The translations under genes were made by a program, and so were the position numbers. From NCBI GenBank assembly GCA_014192425.1, contig BJHK01000002.1, positions 1 through 64,000 on the forward strand: a stretch of 64,000 nucleotides of DNA, read 5' to 3'. The DNA comes from Planctomycetia bacterium. Lineage in GTDB: Bacteria > Planctomycetota > Planctomycetia > Pirellulales > UBA1268. The notes below the pieces were generated by a model, which saw only the letters and a list, made by a program, of their open reading frames with translations, was not told the DNA's origin and did not search any database. Positions 45,898 to 60,048 of the stretch are shown piece after piece; within the stretch, counting starts at the first letter, position 1, and each line of letters starts with the position of its first letter.

Positions 45898-48132
45898 ATG
45901 AGCGATGGAGTGACCGGTGCCGAGACGCCTTCGGCGGCCGCACTGCAGCCGAGTTCTTCCGGCGGCATGCTCGCGCCGATTCGCGAATCGACCGGCCTGG
46001 GGCCGGTCGTCGCCGGCCCCGTCGCGCCCTTCGGGGCAAACGACCCGCTCGCCGGGGGCATCGATTACCGCCGGGCCTGGCACGCCTTCCGCAGGAGCTG
46101 GCTGCCGGCGACCACGCTCGGCCTGCTGCTGGCCGGATCGGCGGCGGCCGCCGTCTGGCTGCTCATGCCCGAGGGGCACGAGGCGGTGGCCTGGCTCCGC
46201 GTCCGCGACAAGTCGGGCGTGCTCAGCGCTTCCAGCCGCGACAACGCCGAATACGAGTCGTACCGCAAGACGCAGGTGCAGCTGATCAGGAGCCCGCTGG
46301 TGCTGATGTCGGCCCTGCGGCAGAGCGGGATCAACTCCCTGAGAACGATCCAGGCCGAGAAGGAGGATCCCGTCGGCTGGTTGCAGGACAATATCCAGGT
46401 GACGGCGCCGATGGAGACGGAGGTCGTCCAGGTGCGGCTGCGCGGCAGGCGGGCCGACGAGGTGGCCACGATCGTCAACGCCGTGACGAAGGCCTACCTG
46501 ACCGACATCGTCAACAAGGAGAAGGCCGCGAGACTCAGCGAGCGTGACATGCTGCAGCGCCAGTACAAGGACCGCCTGGCCGAGCTGCGCAAGGCCCAGC
46601 AGGAGTACGACAACCTGGCGCGGACGGTCGGCGCGAGCGACAGTTCCGAGGCGGCCACGCAGAAGGCGCTGCTCCTCGACCACCTCGGCACCCTGCGGCT
46701 GCAGGTCACGTCCAGGCAGGCGGATCTTTCCGCCATCGATGCCGAACTGTCGCTGATCGACGCCCGCGAGAAGGGGGAGATCACCGATGCCGATGCCATC
46801 CCCGACGAGGTCCTCGACGCCATGCTGGCCCGCGATCCATTGATCGCCGAACTCCGCGACCGTCTCGCGGCCATCGACGAGGCGATGGCCACCCAGGCAC
46901 AGCGGAGTGCCCGTGGCCGAAACGATCCTGCCGTCCGGCGGCTCGAATCGCAGCGGGCCGGGCTGTCCGAGAAGATCCGGGAGCGAAGCGTCGAACTACG
47001 GCCCCAGGTGGCGGCCCAGCTCGCCCTCGACGCGGCGAACCGGCGGCCGGGAGGGGGAAACGACAGCCCCGTGGTGCTGCGCAAGCGGCGCGACATCCTC
47101 GCGAACGAGCTGACGGCCGCCAAGAAGGACTTCGAGCAGACGGCGGACGAGGTGCGGCAGCTCGGCCAGGCCAACGCCGACCTGAAGATCCGCGGGCATG
47201 AGATCGATCAGCTCGCGGTGGTCACGAAGCAGATGGGCATCGAGCTTGAGTCGTCGGAGCGGGAGATCGCCCAGCCACCACGGGTCGAGCTGCTCGAGGA
47301 GGCGAGCACGCCGGAGGGGAACGACCGCACGCTGCGGGCGCTGCTGGCGGCGCTCGCCGGGCTGGCCGGGCTGACGGCCGGCGCCGGCCTCGTCATCGGC
47401 ATCGACTATCTCCGCGACCGGATCGGCACTGCCGAGGAGGTCGCGCAGCGGGTCGGCGTCCGCGTGGTCGGCACGCTTCCCAGCGTGCGCCGGAAGCGGC
47501 CCGATCACGCCGCCGTCGCCGAGAGCGTCGACGGTGTGCGCACGCTCCTTTCCCAGGGCCGCGACCACCCCAAGGTGATCCTCGTCACCAGTGCGGTCGA
47601 GCACGAGGGAAAGACCACGTTCGCCTCCCAGCTCGCCGCCAGTCTGGCCCGTTCCGACAAGCGGACGCTCCTCCTCGACGGCGACCTGCGGCACCCCAAC
47701 GTCCATCTGGCGTTGCAACTCGACCTGCGCAGCGGCCTCCCGGAACTGCTCCGCGGGGAGATCGGCACCGACGAGGCGGTGCAGCCGACGGGCGTCGATG
47801 GGCTATTCGCCGTGACCGGTGGGAACTGCGACTACGCGGCGATCATGGCCCTCTCCCGGCCCGACCTGGCGCGGGTCATGAAGGGCTTGAGGGAGTCGTT
47901 CGACCACGTGGTCATCGACGCCGGGCCGGTGCTCGCCTTCGCCGACGCCCTGCTGCTCGGGCAGCAGAGCGACGTCGCGATCGTCGCCACCATGCGGGAC
48001 GTCAGCCGCGTGCCGCACATCGCGGCGGCCATCGATCGGCTGCGTTCGGCCGGCGTGCGGGTTCTGGGCACGGTCGTCAACGGCGTTCAGGGGACCGGCT
48101 CGCAGCGCCGGTACGCGGCGGCCTCGGCCTGA
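45898..48132 (+). CDS. Wzz-domain tyrosine autokinase (BY-kinase)
   Basis: The 744-residue protein has a cytoplasmic N-terminus, TM1 (about residues 80-100, LLLAGSAAAAVWLLM), a long periplasmic coiled coil (residues ~190-460), TM2 (LLAALAGLAGLTAGAGLVIG, near 480-500), then a C-terminal kinase: Walker A TSAVEHEGKTTFASQLA (about 563), A' LLLDGDLRHPNVH (about 591), and Walker B DHVVIDAGP (about 671). Such proteins control the length and export of polysaccharides. The usual Tyr cluster at the end is weak here (SQRRYAAASA). It sits between exosortase and the EpsI-like gene. Confidence 0.93.
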   Translation: MSDGVTGAETPSAAALQPSSSGGMLAPIRESTGLGPVVAGPVAPFGANDPLAGGIDYRRAWHAFRRSWLPATTLGLLLAGSAAAAVWLLMPEGHEAVAWLRVRDKSGVLSASSRDNAEYESYRKTQVQLIRSPLVLMSALRQSGINSLRTIQAEKEDPVGWLQDNIQVTAPMETEVVQVRLRGRRADEVATIVNAVTKAYLTDIVNKEKAARLSERDMLQRQYKDRLAELRKAQQEYDNLARTVGASDSSEAATQKALLLDHLGTLRLQVTSRQADLSAIDAELSLIDAREKGEITDADAIPDEVLDAMLARDPLIAELRDRLAAIDEAMATQAQRSARGRNDPAVRRLESQRAGLSEKIRERSVELRPQVAAQLALDAANRRPGGGNDSPVVLRKRRDILANELTAAKKDFEQTADEVRQLGQANADLKIRGHEIDQLAVVTKQMGIELESSEREIAQPPRVELLEEASTPEGNDRTLRALLAALAGLAGLTAGAGLVIGIDYLRDRIGTAEEVAQRVGVRVVGTLPSVRRKRPDHAAVAESVDGVRTLLSQGRDHPKVILVTSAVEHEGKTTFASQLAASLARSDKRTLLLDGDLRHPNVHLALQLDLRSGLPELLRGEIGTDEAVQPTGVDGLFAVTGGNCDYAAIMALSRPDLARVMKGLRESFDHVVIDAGPVLAFADALLLGQQSDVAIVATMRDVSRVPHIAAAIDRLRSAGVRVLGTVVNGVQGTGSQRRYAAASA

Positions 48133-48185
48133 GCGAGCCGGTCACGACCGGCCGGCGGAATGACGCGGCCAGGGGGAAGTCGATC

Positions 48186-50172
<1,987 letters not shown>

Positions 50173-50186
50173 ACTGAACATCCGCC

Positions 50187-51137
50187 ATGAGCACCGACCT
50201 GGGAACGAAGCGGATCACGGTCACGGGGGGAGCGGGGTTCCTCGGCGGCGCCGTCTGCGCGGCCCTGCGCCGCCGCGGCGTGCCCCCCGATCGGCTCTTC
50301 GTGCCGCGGCGCCGCGACTTCGACCTGACCCGCGAGGCCGACGTCGAACGGCTGTACGACGTCGCCCGCCCCGACGTCGTGATCCACCTCGCTGCCGAGG
50401 TTGGCGGGATCGGCGCCAACATGGCCCATCCCGGCCGGTTCTTCTACGCCAACATGGCGATGGGCCTGCACCTCGTCGAGCACGCCCGGCGCCGTGGGAT
50501 CGAAAAGTTCGTCCACACGGGCACTGTCTGCGCCTACCCCAAGCACTGCCCGATCCCGTTCCGCGAGGAAGACATCTGGAACGGCTACCCGGAGGAGACG
50601 AACGCCCCCTACGGCGTCGCCAAGAAGGCGATTTTCGTGATGCTCGACGGCTATCGGCGCGAGTACGGCCTCCAGAGCGCGGTGCTGCTGCCGGTGAACC
50701 TGTACGGCCCCGGCGACAACTTCGACCCGGCCTCGAGCCACGTCATCCCGGCGCTGATCCGCAAGTGCGAAGAGGCCCGGCTGACGAACGCCCCGGAGAT
50801 GGTCTGCTGGGGGACCGGCGTCGCCACCCGCGAGTTCCTCCACGTCGAGGACGCGGCCGAGGGCGTGATCCGGGCCGCCGAGATCATGGATGAACCGCTG
50901 CCGATCAACCTCGGCGGGGGCATGGAGATCGCGATTCGCGACCTGGTGGTGAAGATCGCGGCTGCCTGCGACTACCGCGGCCGCATCGCCTGGGACGCAT
51001 CGAAGCCGGACGGCCAGCCACGCCGCGGCCTCGACATCTCGCGGGCCCGGTCGCTGCTCGGCTGGGAGCCGCGGCAGGATTTCGACGCCGGCCTGGCCGC
51101 GACCGTCCGCTGGTGGCGCGAGCACGGCGCCGGTTGA
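50187..51137 (+). CDS. fcl: GDP-L-fucose synthase
   Basis: The 316-residue protein has [40 protein letters not shown], and the catalytic Tyr/Lys motif [19 protein letters not shown]. It performs the 3,5-epimerisation and 4-reduction of GDP-4-keto-6-deoxymannose with NADPH to make GDP-fucose for surface polysaccharide. It follows gmd after 14 bases. A terminator hairpin begins right at its stop. Confidence 0.95.
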   Translation: MSTDLGTKRITVTGGAGFLGGAVCAALRRRGVPPDRLFVPRRRDFDLTREADVERLYDVARPDVVIHLAAEVGGIGANMAHPGRFFYANMAMGLHLVEHARRRGIEKFVHTGTVCAYPKHCPIPFREEDIWNGYPEETNAPYGVAKKAIFVMLDGYRREYGLQSAVLLPVNLYGPGDNFDPASSHVIPALIRKCEEARLTNAPEMVCWGTGVATREFLHVEDAAEGVIRAAEIMDEPLPINLGGGMEIAIRDLVVKIAAACDYRGRIAWDASKPDGQPRRGLDISRARSLLGWEPRQDFDAGLAATVRWWREHGAG

Positions 51138-51173
51138 AAGCCGGCGACGCGGGCTGCACAATGCCGGCTTTTT
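51137..51173 (+). terminator. Rho-independent terminator after the fucose genes
   Basis: AAAGCCGGC (51137-51145) pairs with GCCGGCTTT (51163-51171), a 9-bp stem with a 17-base loop followed by T residues. It closes the exosortase/polysaccharide unit. The stem starts at the last base of the GDP-fucose synthase stop codon. Confidence 0.75.
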
Positions 51174-51198
51174 CCCGCCCACTGTCACGAGGCTCTTC

Positions 51199-52614
51199 AT
51201 GACCGCCGCCGCGTCCCCGCTCCGCATCGAGACCGACAGCATGGGTGAGGTACGGGTGCCGGCCGACCGCTACTGGGGCGCCCAGACCGAGCGGTCGCGG
51301 GACAACTTCAAGATCGGGGTTGACCGCTTCCAGTGGGGCCGGGCCGTGAAGAAGGCGCTCGGCATCCTCAAGAAGGCGGCGGCCCTCGCCAACGGTGATC
51401 TCGGCCAGCTGCCCGCCGACCGGGTGAAGCTCATCGTCCAGGCCGCCGACGAGGTGATCGCCGGAAAGCTCGACGACCACTTCCCGCTCGTCGTCTTCCA
51501 GACCGGCAGCGGCACGCAGTCGAACATGAACGCCAACGAGGTGATCTCGAATCGGGCGATCGAGATCGCCGGCGGGGTGCTGGGCTCGAAGAAGCCGGTC
51601 CATCCCAACGACGACGTCAACCGTGGCCAGTCATCGAACGACACCTTCCCGACGGCGATGCACATCGCCGCCGTGGAGGTGATCCACGACCGGCTCCTGC
51701 CGGCGGTTCGCCAGCTCCGCGACGTGTTCGCGGACCTGGAGAAGCGGCACGCCGACCTCGTCAAGATCGGCCGCACCCACCTCCAGGACGCCACGCCGAT
51801 CACGCTCGGTCAGGAGATCTCCAGCTGGCGGGCCCAGCTCGACGATCGGATCGCGGGCATCGACCGCGCCCTCCCCGGCCTGTACCAACTGGCGATCGGG
51901 GGCACCGCCGTGGGCACGGGACTCAACGCCCATCCGCGGTTCGGCGACGTCGCCGCCTCCCACATCGCCCGGGAGACGGGGCATCCCTTCGTCTCCGCCC
52001 CCAACAAGTTCGCGGCCCTGGCGGCCCACGACGCCCTCGTCGAGGTCAGTGCCGCCGAACGCGGCCTGGCGATGGCCCTCCTCAAAATCGCCAACGACAT
52101 CCGCTGGCTGGCCTCGGGGCCGCGGTGCGGCATCGGCGAGATCACGATCCCGGAGAACGAGCCGGGGAGCTCGATCATGCCGGGCAAGGTCAACCCGACG
52201 CAGTGCGAGGCGATGACGATGGTCTGCGCCCAGGTCTTCGGCAACGACGCCGCCGTCGCCTTCTCGGGCTCCCAGGGCAACTTCCAGCTCAACGTCTACA
52301 AGCCGGTGATGATCCACAACGTCCTCGAGTCGGCCGACCTGATTGCCGACGCCTGCGACTCGATGCGGATCCACTGCGCCTCTGGCATCGAGCCGAACAT
52401 CGCCCGCATCCGTCACCACCTCGACGACTCGCTGATGCTGGTCACCGCGCTCAACACGCACATCGGCTACGAGCAGGCGGCGAAGATCGCCAAGAAGGCC
52501 CACCAGGAGGGGACGAGCCTGAAGGCGGCGGCCGTGGCCCTCGGCCTCGTGACGCCCGAGCAATACGACGCCTGGGTGGTGCCCGTGGAGATGACGCGGC
52601 CGCTGGCCAAGTGA
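51199..52614 (+). CDS. fumC: Class II fumarate hydratase
   Basis: The 471-residue protein has all fumarase motifs: [57 protein letters not shown], and the catalytic [20 protein letters not shown]. It interconverts fumarate and malate in the TCA cycle and is oxygen-stable. The length is typical and it is complete. It is a separate unit after the terminator. Confidence 0.96.
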   Translation: MTAAASPLRIETDSMGEVRVPADRYWGAQTERSRDNFKIGVDRFQWGRAVKKALGILKKAAALANGDLGQLPADRVKLIVQAADEVIAGKLDDHFPLVVFQTGSGTQSNMNANEVISNRAIEIAGGVLGSKKPVHPNDDVNRGQSSNDTFPTAMHIAAVEVIHDRLLPAVRQLRDVFADLEKRHADLVKIGRTHLQDATPITLGQEISSWRAQLDDRIAGIDRALPGLYQLAIGGTAVGTGLNAHPRFGDVAASHIARETGHPFVSAPNKFAALAAHDALVEVSAAERGLAMALLKIANDIRWLASGPRCGIGEITIPENEPGSSIMPGKVNPTQCEAMTMVCAQVFGNDAAVAFSGSQGNFQLNVYKPVMIHNVLESADLIADACDSMRIHCASGIEPNIARIRHHLDDSLMLVTALNTHIGYEQAAKIAKKAHQEGTSLKAAAVALGLVTPEQYDAWVVPVEMTRPLAK

Positions 52615-52725
52615 ACGAGGCGGCCCGGCGGCCCGGGGCCCGGCCGGCTGCATCCGGCTGGGCGGTCGCCGCGAAGACGACTATCGTCTTTCACCGCAAG
52701 CAACGGATCACCGGAGAGTCACCCG

Positions 52726-53814
52726 ATGCGCAGGCTGCTGACCGCTCTCGCGACCACGATCGCCGTGGCCGCGACGGCACCAGTCGGGGCGGAGGGGCCG
52801 CTGGTGAAACTCGGCGACCCGGTCCCGCGCGACGTCCGCGACATCTACGACGCCGGCCTGCGGCACCTGCTCAAGAAGCAGGATGCCTCGGGCGCCTGGC
52901 AGAGCCAGCATGGCGCGCCCGCCCCGACGGCCATGGCCCTGATGGTGCTCCTCGCCAGCGGGGAGGACCCGAACTTCGGTCCTTATCGCGGGCCGATCCG
53001 CCGGGCGATCCGCTCCCTGATCAACGTCCAGGACGGCACCGTCGGGTACATCGGCGGCGAGGGGGGCCGCCCCAGCATGTACCATCACGGCTTCGCCATG
53101 CTCGGCCTCGCCGAGGCGTACGGCGTCGTCGACGACCGTGGCCTGTGGACCGAGCCGGGAGCACAGGGAGGCAAGGGGCAGGGACGGACGATCGGCCAGG
53201 CCCTGGAACTCGCCGTCCGCGCCGCCGTCACGGCCAACAAGCAGAACCCCACGGGCGGCTGGCATTACGGCCCGGAGATGCCCTCCGCCGACACCTCAGT
53301 CAGCGGCGCGGTGCTCATGGGACTCCTTGCGGCCCGCAACTCTGGGATCGAGGTGCCCGACGAGACCATCGACCGGGCGATCAGGTACTACGTCGGCATG
53401 ACAGGCGGCAACGGCAACGTCGGCTACTCGGGCGGGCCCGGAAGCGGCACCGACGCGACGACATCGATCGGCGTGCTCGTGTTCTCGATCGCCCGCCGGC
53501 AGTCTCTCCCCCAGTACAAGCAGGCCGTCACGTATCTGCAGCAGACGAGCGTTGGCACGGCGGCTGCGGTCAATCCGATGATGCGCGGCCGGGGCAACGG
53601 CTCCTCGTACGAGCACTACTACCGGGCCCAGGCCCTCTTCCAGTGCAACGTGCAGGCGTGGGAGAAGTGGAACAACGGCTTCGTGAAGACGCTCAAGGCG
53701 GTGCAGGCCAAGGACGGCAGTTTCAGCATGTCATACGGCCCGGAGGTGGACACGCCGCTGACGCTGCTGGCGTTGGCGGTGAATTTCAAGTTCCTGCCGG
53801 TCTACGAGCGCTGA
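52726..53814 (+). CDS. Secreted prenyltransferase/squalene-cyclase-repeat protein
   Basis: The 362-residue protein has a signal peptide (about residues 1-22). It then carries QW-type repeats: GLRHLLKKQDASGAWQSQHG, RSLINVQDGTVGYIGG, AVTANKQNPTGGWHYGPEMP, and TLKAVQAKDGSFSMSYGPEV. These alpha/alpha-toroid repeats are shared by terpene cyclases and alpha-2-macroglobulin-like proteins. The catalytic aspartate motif of squalene-hopene cyclase is not evident, so it is more likely a binding protein. Planctomycetes have many of these exported proteins. Its ATG has GGAG upstream. Confidence 0.83.
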   Translation: MRRLLTALATTIAVAATAPVGAEGPLVKLGDPVPRDVRDIYDAGLRHLLKKQDASGAWQSQHGAPAPTAMALMVLLASGEDPNFGPYRGPIRRAIRSLINVQDGTVGYIGGEGGRPSMYHHGFAMLGLAEAYGVVDDRGLWTEPGAQGGKGQGRTIGQALELAVRAAVTANKQNPTGGWHYGPEMPSADTSVSGAVLMGLLAARNSGIEVPDETIDRAIRYYVGMTGGNGNVGYSGGPGSGTDATTSIGVLVFSIARRQSLPQYKQAVTYLQQTSVGTAAAVNPMMRGRGNGSSYEHYYRAQALFQCNVQAWEKWNNGFVKTLKAVQAKDGSFSMSYGPEVDTPLTLLALAVNFKFLPVYER

Positions 53815-53985
53815 CGGCCGCCGCGTCGGTTCGGCCCACGGCAACGAGCCGGCCGGAAACATGCTCGTCACCGGCGGACTTTGCCGGCACATGCTCCAGC
53901 GGCGTGGTGCGTCCTACGGTGCAGGCAAAGTGCACCGGCTCCTGCGCGTGTCTCCGACCGGCTCGGTCACCACCACCGCCGGGCC

Positions 53986-54209
53986 AAGGCTGTCGGGGCC
54001 AACGCCGTGAGCGCTGACCGAAAGCGGCAACGCCCGGCCGGAAGCCGGGCGCCGCCCGCCCGGGGAACCCTCGGCGTTCCCCGCGGCGGGCAAGGCTGTC
54101 GGGGCCAGCGCCGTGAGCGCTGACCGAAAGCGGCAACGCCCGGCCGGAAGCCGGGCGCCGCCCGCCCGGGGAACCCTTGGCGTTCCCCGCGGCGGGCAAG
54201 GCTGTCGGG
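53986..54209. repeat. Tandem 105/106-bp palindrome-rich repeat
   Basis: Two nearly identical units begin at CAAGGCTGTC in 53986 and 54091, with a third partial start at 54197; one inserted base makes the period 105 or 106. Each has two hairpins: CCCGGCC/GCCGGG around GGAA, and GGGGAAC...GTTCCCC. The rest of the 53815-53985 interval holds no gene I can support. It looks like a short noncoding interspersed element. Confidence 0.75.
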
Positions 54210-54230
54210 GCCATGGATGGCCCGACAGCC
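54200..54230 (-). terminator. Hairpin downstream of the PII gene
   Basis: GGCTGTCGGG (54200-54209) and CCCGACAGCC (54221-54230) form a 10-bp stem just after the stop of the PII gene read from the right. The right arm seems derived from the neighbouring tandem repeat. No strong T-run, so it may be a stabilising hairpin or a terminator. Confidence 0.5.
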
Positions 54231-54236
54231 GTAAAA

Positions 54237-56218
<1,982 letters not shown>

Positions 56219-56472
56219 CGGACGCCCCGAGGCTCGCCGATCGTCAGCGGCACGGGGTACTGTCGGGACACGCGCGTCCCGCAACCCCGAAATCGCCGCG
56301 CTCCTGCGTCGGCCGCCTACCCACGCCTGTCACATCGAGTATGCAGGTGCGGGGCGGCGGGGGCAAGCGGCCGCCGTGCTACCGCCGGCAGGAGCCTCTG
56401 GTACATTTTCCGTCGTCCGCCGACACGCGTGCCGGCGAACCACGATCCGCACCGACCCTGCGAGCGCCCTCC

Positions 56473-58671
56473 ATGGCCATCGACACGTACGCCCTGTGCC
56501 CCGGCGGCACCGGCAAGAAGATCAAGTTCTGCTGCGCGGATCTCGTCGGTGATCTCGACCGGATCGACCGGCTCATCGACGGGGACCAGATCTCCGCCGC
56601 GCTCGCCGAGGTGACGAAGCTGGAGGAGAAGCACCCGCGCCGCGCCTGCCTGATGGCGGTGCGGACGAAGCTCGAACTCGGCTCCAAGCGGCTGGCGGAA
56701 GCTGCCGCGGCGAGCCGGCGGTTCGTCGAGGCTTTCCCCGACAATCCACTGGCCCTCGGGCAGTCGGCGGTGACCGAGGCCGTGGCCGGCAGGCTGCACG
56801 AGGCGGCGGCCCTGTTCGACGGTGCGCGGGAACGGATGTGCGCGGTCGCGGCAGGGGAGGGGGGCGCCGTGGAAATGTCCCCGGAGTTCCTCCGCATCGC
56901 AGCCACGCTCGTTCAGGCGGCGGCCCAGGCGGGCCACGTCGGCTTCGCGCAGGGGATCGTCGAGTGGCTGCAGGAAGAAAATCTCGGCAGCGTCGAGGAA
57001 CGGCGGATGCTCGCCGCGATCGTCGGCTCGTCGGGCGTGCCGGCGGCGCTGCGGCCCCGGGTGCGGCTCATGGATGCCCCGGCGGACTTCGGCGCACGCC
57101 AGTCGTTCGAGGTCGCGGTCGGCGACGCGCGGCAGTGGCGGCTGGAGCGGGCGCTGGCCGGCTTCCGGGCCCTGGAAAAAGCGGCCGCCTCGAACCGCGC
57201 CCTGCAGACGAACATCGCGCTCGTGTGCGAGATGCTGGCCCGGCCCATCGCCGCCTCGGAGGCCTGGCTGGCGGTCGCGCGACTGTCCGACGTCTCCCGC
57301 GACGACGCGATCGAGGCGACGGCCCGGGCGATCGCGCTGGAGTCGGAGGCCGATCCGGACCGCTCGCCGCGGGTGCTCTTCAGGACGAGCGTCGGGACGC
57401 TCGCTGTTCCGCCGGGGGAGGAGGGGGCCGCGGCGATCGACCTGCTCGAGGACCGCATCCGCCACGACCCGCGGTGCGAGCCGACGGGCTTCGATCGAAC
57501 GGCCTGGGTGTCGCGCGGGGCGGTGCCGCCACGGTCGGTGTGGCGGATCTACGACGGCCCGGTGACGGGCACGGGCGGACCGGTCCGCGTGCTCGCGTCG
57601 CTCTTGATCTTCGGCCGGCAGACGGACCGGGAACCGGAGGCGATCCTGCAGGGCTTCGCCCCCGACGTGGCCGCCGCCGAGGGGACGGCCGCCGGCATGC
57701 TCGGCTGCGCGTTCGTGGCCGAGGCGACCGGCGACGACGCCGACCTGCCGGCGACGACGCCGACCAACTGGCTGCTTGGCTCGCAGTTCCGCCCGCCGGC
57801 GGTCGATCCGGCGGCGGATGCCTCCGCCTTCGACACGGCGATGGAGGTGGTCCGGCGGGCCGTGGCGGAGCGACTCGTCGCCGCCTGGCCCGATGCGGCG
57901 CTGCCGGAGCTGCTCGGCAAGACGCCGCGCGAGGCGGTCAAGGATCCGGAAGGCGCCCGCCGGGTCGAGGCGATCATCAGCGTCGGCGAGGCCACGGCCG
58001 GCAGGCAGGCCATCGCCGAGGCATGGACGGCCATCCGCGGCCGCGTCGGGCTCGCCATCCCGGCCACGATCGTCTCAACGCGGCCGCTGCAGGAGGTGCC
58101 GCCGCTCCGCTGGCAGCGGCTCGACATGCAGGCCCTCGGCCACGACGAGCTGCGCGACCTGTTCATCGTCGCGGTCGATGCCGGATTCGTCCGCGCGGCG
58201 GAGCTCGGCGCCGAGGCGCTGCTGGCCCGGCCCGACGCGGTCCCAGAGGAACGATGGGAGGCGCTGAGCGTCCTCGAGGAGCGGGCCGAGAACACCGTGC
58301 GCAAGCTCGAGCTCCTCGAGAAGCTCCGCGCGGTGGGGCGGATGCTCAAGGTCAACGGCGGCATGCTCGACGTGGCGGAGCTCCGCATCCGGCTGCAACG
58401 CGGCGAGCAGCCCGATGTGATTCGCCTTCTCGACCGGCTGCGGCGCGAGCACGGTCGCGACCCGCAGGTGATGCAGGCCCTCGCCGAGGCCTTGATGGAG
58501 GCGGGCATCGATCTCGGCGCCCTGTCGACGCAGGTCGGCGCGGGGATGCCACCGGCCGCGGCGGTCATGCCGGGAGCCCCTGCCGCGGCGGCGTCCGGAA
58601 AGATCTGGACGCCGGGGGGCGAGCAGCCCGGATCGGGGGGCGAGAAGAAGGCCATCTGGACGCCGGGCTGA
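56473..58671 (+). CDS. Large helical-repeat protein with SEC-C-like N-terminus
   Basis: The 732-residue protein starts IDTYALCPGGTGKKIKFCCA, which is a SEC-C-type zinc motif with the second cysteine replaced by Gly (normally CPCGSGKKxKxCC). Helical TPR-like repeats (EKHPRRACLMAVRTKLELGS, AFPDNPLALGQSAVTEAVAG) follow over the first 250 residues. The middle is a novel alpha/beta region, and the end is a Gly-rich tail with two copies of KIWTPGG / AIWTPG. The function is unknown; SEC-C normally sits on SecA or proteins of the translation machinery. ATG 56473 is used. It is divergent from the sigma-54 activator gene. Confidence 0.75.
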   Translation: MAIDTYALCPGGTGKKIKFCCADLVGDLDRIDRLIDGDQISAALAEVTKLEEKHPRRACLMAVRTKLELGSKRLAEAAAASRRFVEAFPDNPLALGQSAVTEAVAGRLHEAAALFDGARERMCAVAAGEGGAVEMSPEFLRIAATLVQAAAQAGHVGFAQGIVEWLQEENLGSVEERRMLAAIVGSSGVPAALRPRVRLMDAPADFGARQSFEVAVGDARQWRLERALAGFRALEKAAASNRALQTNIALVCEMLARPIAASEAWLAVARLSDVSRDDAIEATARAIALESEADPDRSPRVLFRTSVGTLAVPPGEEGAAAIDLLEDRIRHDPRCEPTGFDRTAWVSRGAVPPRSVWRIYDGPVTGTGGPVRVLASLLIFGRQTDREPEAILQGFAPDVAAAEGTAAGMLGCAFVAEATGDDADLPATTPTNWLLGSQFRPPAVDPAADASAFDTAMEVVRRAVAERLVAAWPDAALPELLGKTPREAVKDPEGARRVEAIISVGEATAGRQAIAEAWTAIRGRVGLAIPATIVSTRPLQEVPPLRWQRLDMQALGHDELRDLFIVAVDAGFVRAAELGAEALLARPDAVPEERWEALSVLEERAENTVRKLELLEKLRAVGRMLKVNGGMLDVAELRIRLQRGEQPDVIRLLDRLRREHGRDPQVMQALAEALMEAGIDLGALSTQVGAGMPPAAAVMPGAPAAAASGKIWTPGGEQPGSGGEKKAIWTPG

Positions 58672-58703
58672 GCCACGGCGTTCATTCCGGGAGACGTGGC
58701 CGC

Positions 58704-59876
58704 ATGTCCGGGGCATCCGCGTTCGACCTGCAGGCGATGCGCCGGGCCCTCGAACTGGCCGAACGCGGCGCGGGATACGTCGAGCCGAACCCGATGGTGG
58801 GTGCGGTCGTCGCCCGCGACGGCACGATCATCGGCGCGGGCTGGCACGAGCGGTTCGGCGGTCCGCATGCCGAGGTCGCCGCGCTCGCCGCCGCCGGCGC
58901 GGCCGCCCGTGGCGCCACGCTCTACGTGACCCTCGAGCCCTGCTGCCACCAGGGCAAGACGCCCCCCTGCACGACGGCGATCATCGCCGCCGGCATCGCC
59001 CGCGTCGTGGTGGCGGCGGCGGATCCGTTTCCGGCGGTCGCCGGCGGCGGGCTGGCGGCATTGCGCGGGGCGGGCATCACGGTGGAGACCGGCCTGCTCG
59101 GCGCGGAGGCCCGCCGCCTCACCGCTCCCTACCGGACGCTCGTCGAGCAGGGCCGGCCGTGGGTCATCGCCAAGTGGGCGATGAGCCTCGACGGCCGGCT
59201 CGCCGGCGCCGATCCGGCCGACCGCTGGATCTCGTCGCCGGCCTCGCGGGGCATCGTCCATGCCCTGCGCGGCCGCGTCGATGCGATCGCCGTCGGCATC
59301 GGGACGGCGCTCGCCGATGATCCGCTGCTGACGCCGCGTCCCGCCGGACCGCGGCAGCCGCTGCGGATCGTGCTCGACAGCCAGTGCCGCCTGCCGCTCG
59401 CCTCGCGCCTCGTGCGCACGAGCCACGAGTCGCCGGTCCTCGTGGCCGCCGCTCCCAGCGCGCCGCCGGAGCGGATCGCGGCCCTGCGGGCAGCCGGCTG
59501 CGAGGTCTGGCAGGCCGGCGGCCTGCCGTCCGGGGGGGATCCGCACCAGGACGCGCTGGAGCGGCTCCGGGAACTGCTCCAGGAACTCGGCCGCCGCCGG
59601 CTCACGAACCTGCTCGTCGAGGGGGGCGCGGGGGTGTTTCGCAGCCTGTTCGCCAGCGGCATGACCGACGAGGTGCTGGCCTTCGTGGCCCCGCGGATCC
59701 TCGGTGACGCTGCAGCCGCCGGCGTCGTCATGCCCCCGGTTCCGGAGATCGAGATCGAGGAGGTGGCGCATCCCGGGGGGGACATCCTCCTGCGCGGCCT
59801 CCTGCGGGGCCTCCTGCGGGGCGTTGTCCGGCGGGTCGGCCCCGGCGCCGCCCACACTTTGGATTCCGGCCCGTGA
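58704..59876 (+). CDS. ribD: Bifunctional riboflavin biosynthesis protein RibD
   Basis: The 390-residue protein has the deaminase domain with GYVEPNPMVGAVVARDGTII, GPHAEVAALA (zinc His and Glu) and LEPCCHQGKTPPCTTAIIAA (two zinc Cys), then the reductase domain: WVIAKWAMSLDGRLAGADP, GRVDAIAVGIGTALADDPLL, and NLLVEGGAGVFRSLFAS. It carries out the second and third steps of riboflavin synthesis. The C-terminus ends in a short repeat (LLRGLLRGLLRG) produced by a tandem DNA repeat. It lies 32 bases after the SEC-C gene and before rplT. Confidence 0.95.
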   Translation: MSGASAFDLQAMRRALELAERGAGYVEPNPMVGAVVARDGTIIGAGWHERFGGPHAEVAALAAAGAAARGATLYVTLEPCCHQGKTPPCTTAIIAAGIARVVVAAADPFPAVAGGGLAALRGAGITVETGLLGAEARRLTAPYRTLVEQGRPWVIAKWAMSLDGRLAGADPADRWISSPASRGIVHALRGRVDAIAVGIGTALADDPLLTPRPAGPRQPLRIVLDSQCRLPLASRLVRTSHESPVLVAAAPSAPPERIAALRAAGCEVWQAGGLPSGGDPHQDALERLRELLQELGRRRLTNLLVEGGAGVFRSLFASGMTDEVLAFVAPRILGDAAAAGVVMPPVPEIEIEEVAHPGGDILLRGLLRGLLRGVVRRVGPGAAHTLDSGP

Positions 59877-60048
59877 GCCGGACCGCCGGCGGTCTTCAGA
59901 CCGGGGTAGCGAACCGGGCCTGTTTCGCGGAAATCCATCCTCCTCTTGCATTTCGGCCGGCTGGAAACGACATTCAAGGGCTTCCGGTTTCGGGCCCCGA
60001 CCTGACGATCCGGTCGGCCCGGCCGCGTCGATTGCAAGGAATTTTGCC

